Source: DRGV01 sp018903055 [NCBI: bacterium]
GTDB taxonomy: Bacteria; UBP18; UBA7526
DNA length: 5,583 nucleotides
Direction of reading: 5' to 3'
NCBI GenBank assembly: GCA_018903055.1
Contig: JAHIPW010000081.1
Coordinates: forward strand, 1-5,583
Of this stretch, positions 1-4,269 are shown piece after piece. The position numbers and the translations under genes were made by a program. The notes beneath the pieces are model-generated. The model worked only from the letters and a program-made list of their open reading frames with translations. It searched no databases and was not told where the DNA came from. Within the stretch, counting starts at the first letter, position 1, and every line of letters starts with the position of its first letter.

Positions 1-150
1 CTAACTAAATGGCTCATAGAGTATAATTTTAATCGTCCCCATCAATCCCTTGATTATTTAACTCCAATTGAGTATACTGAAAAGGAACTTATCAGAATTC
101 GTGGTCCATCTAAAGTGTTACCTATGTGGTCAGCCAGCACACGGGCTTGA
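1..150 (+). CDS. Integrase-core (DDE) transposase, C-terminal end only
   Basis: Reading frame 1 is open from the left edge to a TGA at 148-150 and gives 49 residues. The stretch YNFNRPHQSLDYLTPIEY at about residues 9-26 is the typical tail of rve-type integrase cores found in IS3 and IS481 transposases (Y-N-x-x-RPH-x-SL-x-Y-x-TP). The catalytic DDE residues lie upstream of the window, so I cannot tell whether the full gene is intact. The last residues, after the integrase core, match no motif I can name. The protein would act on DNA at the ends of its own insertion sequence. It is transcribed in the same direction as hydC, whose start is only 90 bases downstream, so the right end of the element should lie between them or reach into hydC. 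IS481 versus IS3 cannot be decided from this fragment. Confidence 0.85.
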   Translation, partial: LTKWLIEYNFNRPHQSLDYLTPIEYTEKELIRIRGPSKVLPMWSASTRA

Positions 151-175
151 CCACTCCCAAATAATATGTTAAGGT
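147..175 (+). promoter_or_regulatory. Possible outward promoter at the insertion-sequence end, driving hydCBA
   Basis: TTGACC at 147-152 matches five of six bases of a sigma-70 -35 box. It overlaps the transposase stop codon. Seventeen bases later, TAAGGT at 170-175 is a poor -10 box that keeps only the TA start and the final T. Transcription would begin near 182, so the whole inverted repeat at 191-239 would lie in the leader. This is the only spaced pair I found upstream of hydC. The weak -10 keeps confidence low, and the operon could instead be read from further upstream. Confidence 0.25.
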
Positions 176-190
176 TAAAGAGAAATGAAT

Positions 191-239
191 CCCGCACCTT
201 TAAGAAGTGCGGGACGAATCATGGTAAAAAAGGTGCGGG
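191..239. repeat. Nested inverted repeats ending at the hydC start codon
   Basis: The left arm CCCGCACCTTT (191-201) is perfectly complementary to AAAGGTGCGGG (229-239), 11 bp, ending one base before the hydC ATG. The same left arm can pair more locally: CCCGCAC (191-197) with GTGCGGG (207-213), 7 bp with a 9-base loop. The two pairings exclude each other. The longer one would bury AGGTG (231-235), the only visible Shine-Dalgarno sequence of hydC. The local hairpin is not followed by a T-run, so it is not an ordinary terminator. The structure may be the terminal or subterminal repeat of the neighbouring insertion sequence, an RNA control element, or both. Confidence 0.7.
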
Positions 240-244
240 ATGAA
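207..244 (+). repeat. Two 12-base direct repeats, the second covering the hydC start
   Basis: GTGCGGGACGAA (207-218) and GTGCGGGATGAA (233-244) differ at one base and start 26 bases apart. The second copy contains the hydC ATG (240-242). Short spaced repeats like these are common transposase-binding sites near insertion-sequence ends, so the repeat boundary may extend into the hydC reading frame. This is inference from the pattern and from the adjacent transposase tail. Confidence 0.6.
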
Positions 245-701
245 GAGTAGACTTAAAGAGAGAATAGAAAAAATATTGACTGAGTACGGAGGAAAGAGGC
301 AGGCCCTTCTGCCAGCCCTCCACCTGGTGCAGGAGAGGGAGGGTCATATCTCAGAAGAGGTGATCTCCTATCTTGCCTCTCGTCTATCCCTTCCCAGTGT
401 GGATGTCTATGGAATGGTCACCTTCTATTCCCTCTTCAGTCTAAAGAAAGAGGGAAAGAATATCATCCGCGTCTGCGTTAGTCTTCCCTGTTATCTGAGG
501 GGGGGTAACCAGATTTTAGAAACCCTCAAGGAAGAATTAGGAATCAAGGAGTATGAAACCACCCCGGATAAGAGATTTACCTTAGAACCGGTTTCCTGCT
601 TGGGTCTCTGTGATCAGGCACCGGCCATGATGATTAATGACGAAGTATATGGGAATCTAACCAAAAGGAAAGTAAAAGAGATTATTCGAGGCTTCAAATG
701 A
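240..701 (+). CDS. hydC: [FeFe]-hydrogenase 2Fe-2S subunit, NuoE/HndA-like (HydC)
   Basis: The gene encodes 153 residues, a normal length for the thioredoxin-like [2Fe-2S] NuoE family. The N-terminal helical part includes YGGKRQALLPALHLVQEREG (about 16-35) and the typical ISEEVISYLA segment. The ligand cysteines are C79 and C84 (C-x4-C) and C120 and C124 (C-x3-C, in SCLGLC), the standard four for this cluster. In soluble hydrogenases this subunit pairs with the NuoF-like subunit and carries one cluster. The next two genes give the HydC-HydB-HydA set, which rules out a respiratory complex I reading. ATG 240 is the only sensible start: it has AGGTG at 231-235, and family alignment begins within a few residues. 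The start codon and ribosome-binding site lie inside repeats that may come from the upstream insertion sequence. The stop overlaps the hydB start as ATGA. Confidence 0.93.
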   Translation: MKSRLKERIEKILTEYGGKRQALLPALHLVQEREGHISEEVISYLASRLSLPSVDVYGMVTFYSLFSLKKEGKNIIRVCVSLPCYLRGGNQILETLKEELGIKEYETTPDKRFTLEPVSCLGLCDQAPAMMINDEVYGNLTKRKVKEIIRGFK

Positions 702-2002
702 ACCCCGTTAAATTCAGAGAAACGAAGATTGTCTTGAAGAACATCCATCGGCCTCATTCGAGAAGACTGAAGACCTACTTAAAGGCCGGAGGCTATCAGG
801 CCCTGAAGAAGGTTCTCAAGGGGATGAATCCCCAAGGGGTGATTAAAGAAGTAGAGAGATCACGCCTGGTAGGAAGGGGAGGGGCCGCCTTTCCTACTGG
901 TCTGAAATGGGAGTTTGCCAGAGAAGCAAAGGATATTCCCAAGTATGTGGTCTGTAATGCCGATGAGGGGGAGCCAGGGACTTTCAAGGATAAGCAGATT
1001 TTAGAGAAGGATCCCCATCTATTACTGGAGGGGATGGCTATCTGTGGCTATGCCATAGGTGCCCGGCAGGGAAATATCTATATTCGGGGAGAGTATTTCC
1101 AGGCTTATAGGATATTAAAAGAAGCAGTTAAAGAAGCAGAAGAGAAAGGATTTTTAGGAAAGAATATTCTGGGAGAAGATTTTTCTTTCTCCATCTCTCT
1201 CTATCGGGGAGCCGGGGCCTATGTCTGTGGGGAAGAGACCGCTCTCTTAGACTCCTTAGAAGGCAAGAAGGGCCAGTCCCGGGTCAAACCTCCCTTTCCG
1301 GCCTTTGAGGGATTTCAGAATAAGCCTACTGTCTTGAATAATGTGGAGACCTTAGCTAATATTCCAGACATTATATTGAAAGGGGCTCAGTGGTTTCTTA
1401 AAATCGGTTCTCAAAAGACTCCGGGAACCAAAATCTATTGTCTCTCGGGCGATATTCAGAGGCCGGGCTATTATGAGCTTCCCACGGGAATAAAATTGAA
1501 GAGACTCTTGATAGATTATGGAAAGGGTGTAAAAGGAGAGTTAAAAGCCATCCTTCCGGGAGGTGTCTCCAGTTCCTTCTTGACCAGAAAGGATCTGAGC
1601 GTTGCTCTGGACTGGCCCTCTGTTGCCAAGCGGGGTTCCCAGCTCGGTTCGGGAGCAATAATTATTCTGAATGATACTCATTGTATGGTAGACATTGCCC
1701 GGAGATGCGCTCAATTTTTCGCTTATGAATCCTGTGGGAAGTGTTCTCCTTGCCGGGAAGGGACGAAGAGGACCAGAGAGCTTTTGACCAATATTACTTT
1801 AGGGAGAGGGGAGTTATCTGACCTGGAACTCCTCTGTGAACTTCAGGAGGTAATGTATGATACCTCGAGATGTGGGTTGGGTCAGGCAGCCTTGAATGCG
1901 GTAAGGAGCGCTATCTTGAAGTTCCGGGATGAATTCGAAGAGCATATAAGAGAAAGAAGATGCCGTTTCGGAATCTGCCCTCTGGGGAAGGAGTCTTCTT
2001 AA
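698..2002 (+). CDS. hydB: [FeFe]-hydrogenase NADH/FMN subunit, short NuoF-like form (HydB)
   Basis: This 434-residue flavoprotein should oxidise or reduce NAD(H) through FMN and pass electrons to the iron-sulfur chain. Visible motifs are the FMN/NADH glycine loop GRGGAAFPTGLKW (59-71), VCNADEGEPGTFKD (85-98), GAGAYVCGEETAL (171-183), and the [4Fe-4S] ligands C346, C349, C352 (ESCGKCSPC) with C392. Classical electron-bifurcating HydB/HndC proteins are about 600 residues, with an extra N-terminal thioredoxin-like 2Fe-2S domain and a C-terminal 2x[4Fe-4S] ferredoxin. Both are absent here. The end keeps H416-x5-C422-x4-C427, which in long HydB proteins sits just before the ferredoxin, and then stops seven residues later. 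That His/Cys group might bind a metal such as zinc. The gene starts at ATG 698 inside the hydC stop, with GAGG at 688-691, so translation is likely coupled. It is followed one base after its stop by hydA. Confidence 0.92.
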   Translation: MNPVKFRETKIVLKNIHRPHSRRLKTYLKAGGYQALKKVLKGMNPQGVIKEVERSRLVGRGGAAFPTGLKWEFAREAKDIPKYVVCNADEGEPGTFKDKQILEKDPHLLLEGMAICGYAIGARQGNIYIRGEYFQAYRILKEAVKEAEEKGFLGKNILGEDFSFSISLYRGAGAYVCGEETALLDSLEGKKGQSRVKPPFPAFEGFQNKPTVLNNVETLANIPDIILKGAQWFLKIGSQKTPGTKIYCLSGDIQRPGYYELPTGIKLKRLLIDYGKGVKGELKAILPGGVSSSFLTRKDLSVALDWPSVAKRGSQLGSGAIIILNDTHCMVDIARRCAQFFAYESCGKCSPCREGTKRTRELLTNITLGRGELSDLELLCELQEVMYDTSRCGLGQAALNAVRSAILKFRDEFEEHIRERRCRFGICPLGKESS

Positions 2003-2003
2003 G

Positions 2004-3725
2004 ATGATTAATTTAACCATCGATAATCAAAGGCTAAGGGTACCTGAAGGAACCACTATCTTTGAGGCCGCCAGGAAGGTTGGTATCGATATCCCCCACC
2101 TCTGTTATCATGAAGAGCTCTCCATCTATGGGGCCTGTAGGATCTGTGTGGTGGAGGTGGAGGGAATGCCGAGGTTGGAGGCCTCCTGCTCTACTCCAGT
2201 AGAGGAAGGAATGAGAGTGAAGACCAACACCTCTCGGGTGAGAAGGGCCAGGAAGATGAATATAGAACTACTCTTAGCCAACCATCCTGAGGATTGCATT
2301 ATCTGTAATCGGAGCCAGGTCTGTGAACTATATAAGCTGGCCCATGATATTGGGGTGCGGGAACTCAAGTTTGAGAAGGGAAGGAAGTACCATTACGAAC
2401 CCGACCTCTCCTCTCCCGCCATTATTCGTGACCCCAATAAGTGCATTCTCTGTAGTCGGTGTATCCGGGTCTGTCTTGAGATTCAGGCGGTAGGGGTGAT
2501 AGACTTTGTTAATCGGGGAGGAAAGACCCAGGTCCTGACCGCCTTTAACAAGGGTCTGAACAATGTGGAGTGTACCACCTGTGGCCAATGTATCCTGACC
2601 TGTCCCACCGGAGCCTTGAGGGGACAGAGCGCAGTGGATGAGGTCTGGGAAGCCCTGTCCCATCCCAGGAAGTTTACTGTGGTGCAACCTGCTCCGGCGA
2701 TAAGAGGAACCATTGGGGAGGAGTTTGGGATGAAGCCCGGGAGCCTGGTGAGTAAGAGGTTGGCTGCCGCCCTGCGCAGATTAGGCTTCGATAAGGTCTT
2801 TGACATTAACTTCGGCGCTGACCTTACTGCCACAGAGGAGGCCCACGAGCTCTTGGAGAGGATTACTCAAAAGGGGACCCTACCCATGTTTACCTCCTGT
2901 TGCCCGGCCTGGATAAAGTATCTGGAACACTTCTATCCCGAGCTCATTCCCCATCTCTCTACCTGTAAGTCTCCCCAGCAGATGGCGGGAGCAGTTACCA
3001 AGACCTACTATGCTCAAAAAGCCGGTCTTAATCCCAGGGATATCTTTGTAGTCTCCATTATGCCCTGTACAGCCAAGAAGTTTGAATTGAAACGTCCCGA
3101 GATGAGGGATAGTGGCTTTCAGGATGAGGATGCTTCTCTCACTACCCGGGAGCTGACCCGCATGCTGAGAGAGGTGGGGATAGATCTTGCCCGTATTGAC
3201 GAGGAGGAGTTCGATTCTCCCTTGGGCATCTATAGTGGAGCGGGAGCCATCTTCGGCGTTACTGGGGGGTTGACTGAGGCCGCCCTACGCACCGCCTATG
3301 AGGTGGCTACGGGTAAGAGACTGAAGAATGTAGAGTTTAAAGAGGTGCGGGGCTTTAAGGGAATAAGGGAGGCCGAGATAGAACTTAATGGTACTAAAGT
3401 AAAGGTAGCCATTGCCCATGGATTGGCCAATGCCTCTCTTCTTGCTGAGGAGGTGAAGAAGGGTAATAGTCCCTATCACTTCATTGAAATAATGGCCTGT
3501 CCCGGGGGATGCGTCGGAGGGGGAGGGCAGCCCCTTCCCACTACCAGAGAAGTTCGGGAGAAGAGGGGTCTCTCTCTATACAGGGAGGATAAGAGACTTA
3601 CCTTGCGCCGGGCGCATAAGAATCCCGCCGTCATCGCTCTCTATAAAGAATACCTGGGCAAGCCCTTGAGCAAGAAGGCCCATCATCTTCTGCACACCAC
3701 CTATACCAGAAGAAGTCGGTACTGA
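2004..3725 (+). CDS. hydA: [FeFe]-hydrogenase catalytic subunit, group A (HydA)
   Basis: This 573-residue cytoplasmic enzyme interconverts H+ and H2. Domains in order: [2Fe-2S] ferredoxin (C34, C45, C48, C62), His-Cys3 [4Fe-4S] (H94, C98, C101, C107), 2x[4Fe-4S] (C147, C150, C153, C157; C190, C193, C196, C200), then the H-cluster domain. Its signatures are TSCCPAW (297-303), MPCTAKK (353-359) and MACPGGCVGGGGQP (497-510), so H-cluster ligands are C300, C355, C499 and C503. The proton relay residues known from Clostridium CpI (C299, E279, S319, E282) are all present. As I recall the CpI numbering, every one of these residues falls at the same position. The loop has Ala302 where CpI has Gly. 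No signal peptide is seen. GGGGAAGGAG at 1984-1993 is the ribosome-binding site. No frameshift or missing ligand is visible, so the enzyme should be active once HydE, HydF and HydG mature it. Confidence 0.97.
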   Translation: MINLTIDNQRLRVPEGTTIFEAARKVGIDIPHLCYHEELSIYGACRICVVEVEGMPRLEASCSTPVEEGMRVKTNTSRVRRARKMNIELLLANHPEDCIICNRSQVCELYKLAHDIGVRELKFEKGRKYHYEPDLSSPAIIRDPNKCILCSRCIRVCLEIQAVGVIDFVNRGGKTQVLTAFNKGLNNVECTTCGQCILTCPTGALRGQSAVDEVWEALSHPRKFTVVQPAPAIRGTIGEEFGMKPGSLVSKRLAAALRRLGFDKVFDINFGADLTATEEAHELLERITQKGTLPMFTSCCPAWIKYLEHFYPELIPHLSTCKSPQQMAGAVTKTYYAQKAGLNPRDIFVVSIMPCTAKKFELKRPEMRDSGFQDEDASLTTRELTRMLREVGIDLARIDEEEFDSPLGIYSGAGAIFGVTGGLTEAALRTAYEVATGKRLKNVEFKEVRGFKGIREAEIELNGTKVKVAIAHGLANASLLAEEVKKGNSPYHFIEIMACPGGCVGGGGQPLPTTREVREKRGLSLYREDKRLTLRRAHKNPAVIALYKEYLGKPLSKKAHHLLHTTYTRRSRY

Positions 3726-3758
3726 ATTAATATTTATTAAAAGCCTACGGGAAGGAAG

Positions 3759-3815
3759 ATGGATTCTGAACCAAAGGGCTTGAAAGATTTAATGAGAGCC
3801 CAATCCTTTCCTTGA
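3759..3815 (+). other. Possible 18-codon ORF ending inside the hydA terminator
   Basis: ATG at 3759 follows a purine-rich GGGAAGGAAG (3749-3758) and reads MDSEPKGLKDLMRAQSFP before TGA at 3813-3815. The stop lies in the loop and right arm of the terminator at 3797-3835, so a ribosome on it would cover the left arm. That layout resembles a leader peptide, but there is no run of one amino acid and the spacing to the Shine-Dalgarno sequence is short. It may be chance. I recognise no family. Confidence 0.12.
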
Positions 3816-3835
3816 AGGTTGGGCTATCCTTTTTT
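3797..3835 (+). terminator. Intrinsic terminator after hydCBA
   Basis: AGCCCAA (3797-3803) pairs with TTGGGCT (3819-3825). Past a single bulged T, CCTT (3805-3808) pairs with AAGG (3815-3818), leaving a 6-base loop. A T-rich tract with six consecutive T follows at 3830-3835, then five more after one A. It sits 71 bases after the hydA stop and should separate the structural operon from the regulator gene, unless read-through is allowed. Confidence 0.82.
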
Positions 3836-3845
3836 ATTTTTCTTT

Positions 3846-3873
3846 GCGCCTTTGTTTAAAATTCGGCGCTTTT
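3846..3873 (+). other. Second small GC hairpin with T-run upstream of the regulator gene
   Basis: GCGCC (3846-3850) pairs with GGCGC (3865-3869) across a 14-base A/T-rich loop, followed by TTTT (3870-3873). It begins right after the main terminator. It may be a back-up terminator, or an inverted repeat serving as a protein site in front of the regulator gene. The stem is short, so both readings are weak. Confidence 0.25.
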
Positions 3874-3894
3874 GCGGTTGCAGGGGAGGAGATT

Positions 3895-4143
3895 ATGAAA
3901 AGATGTATCGGGGTAATTGGGATTATTGTAGAAGAGCGAAAGAGAGTAGCTCCCAAAGTCAATGCCTACTTAAATGAATATGGAGAGATTATCATTGGCC
4001 GCCTGGGGGTTCCCTATAAAGCAAGGGGTATAAATATCATCACCATCATTGTCGATGGAACGACCGATGAGATAGGGGCCTTAACCGGGAAGTTGGGTAT
4101 GCTCAAGAAGGTTAAGGTCAAGTCTACTTTGATCCGGGTTTAA
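3895..4143 (+). CDS. TM1266-family putative iron-only hydrogenase system regulator (ACT-like)
   Basis: This 82-residue protein matches the small family named after Thermotoga maritima TM1266, which is found next to [FeFe]-hydrogenase and maturase genes. Features I recognise are the opening MKRCIGVIGIIVEE, GRLGVPY (35-41) and DGTTDEIGALTGKLG (54-68). The strand-helix-strand pattern fits an ACT-like or ferredoxin-like fold, and there is no obvious DNA-binding helix-turn-helix. The family is annotated as a putative regulator; its ligand and target are not known to me. A longer frame opens at TTG 3844, but ATG 3895 is the better start: it has a strong AGGGGAGGAG (3882-3891) and begins exactly where the family does. 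The gene sits between two terminators, apart from hydCBA and just upstream of hydG, so it is either its own unit or co-transcribed with hydG by read-through. Confidence 0.88.
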   Translation: MKRCIGVIGIIVEERKRVAPKVNAYLNEYGEIIIGRLGVPYKARGINIITIIVDGTTDEIGALTGKLGMLKKVKVKSTLIRV

Positions 4144-4151
4144 AAAGGTTT

Positions 4152-4184
4152 ACCCCGTTAGAGAATTGTCCTAACAGGGTTTTA
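4152..4184 (+). terminator. Weak intrinsic terminator after the regulator gene
   Basis: ACCCCGTTAG (4152-4161) pairs with CTAACAGGGT (4171-4180) with one C-A mismatch and a 9-base loop. TTT (4181-4183) and A/T-rich sequence follow, so the T-run is short. It starts 8 bases after the regulator stop. The same left arm can pair perfectly with a more distant copy at 4252-4264, so this hairpin could be one of two alternative folds rather than a simple terminator. Confidence 0.5.
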
Positions 4185-4192
4185 TATAGAGG

Positions 4193-4220
4193 TTCAAGAA
4201 TTAATAAACGCTTTAATAAT
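4193..4220 (+). promoter_or_regulatory. Possible promoter for hydG inside the inverted-repeat segment
   Basis: TTCAAG (4193-4198) is a weak -35 box and AATAAT (4215-4220) a good -10 box (five of six), 16 bases apart. Transcription would start near 4227, after the left arm of the repeat but before the right arm. A transcript from here would have a free hydG ribosome-binding site, while a read-through transcript from the regulator gene would carry both arms. The region is A/T-rich, so chance matches are likely. Confidence 0.25.
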
Positions 4221-4269
4221 GTTCATATTCCCAAAAAGACGTTTTGTGAAATCTCTAACGGGGTTTATC

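Larger units (their letters stand above)
4152..4264. repeat. 113-bp segment bounded by a 13-bp perfect inverted repeat, abutting hydG
   Basis: ACCCCGTTAGAGA (4152-4164) and TCTCTAACGGGGT (4252-4264) are exact reverse complements. An imperfect third copy, CTAACAGGGT, lies inside at 4171-4180. The segment fills nearly all of the gap between the regulator and hydG. It could be a miniature transposable or REP-like palindromic element, or a leader element. In the long-range pairing the right arm takes up GGGG (4260-4263), the only candidate Shine-Dalgarno bases of hydG. No reading frame of interest lies inside. Confidence 0.75.

Noticed and set aside
240-2002. Reading hydC and hydB as nuoE and nuoF of respiratory complex I
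   Set aside because: They are followed at once by a catalytic [FeFe]-hydrogenase subunit and not by nuoG or membrane subunits.
1398-2020. Minus-strand open frames within hydB (1398-1658 and 1814-2020)
   Set aside because: They lie opposite a well-conserved coding region, have no recognisable motif and no ribosome-binding site; they are by-products of codon use on the other strand.
2126-3479. Minus-strand open frames within hydA (2126-2368, 2328-2687, 2483-2833, 3285-3479)
   Set aside because: All are antisense to conserved iron-sulfur and H-cluster sequence and overlap one another; the translations look random.
3844-3894. N-terminal extension of the regulator gene from TTG 3844
   Set aside because: The added 17 residues have no family counterpart, the region contains a hairpin just behind the terminator, and ATG 3895 has a strong ribosome-binding site.
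4152-4264. CRISPR array or tRNA-like structure in the gap before hydG
   Set aside because: There are only three copies of a short arm, in both orientations and unevenly spaced, and no cloverleaf arms.
4219-4269. N-terminal extension of hydG from ATG 4219 or GTG 4246
   Set aside because: The extra residues come from the A/T-rich core and arm of the inverted repeat, and the HydG family begins close to the ATG at 4270. No better ribosome-binding site is visible upstream.
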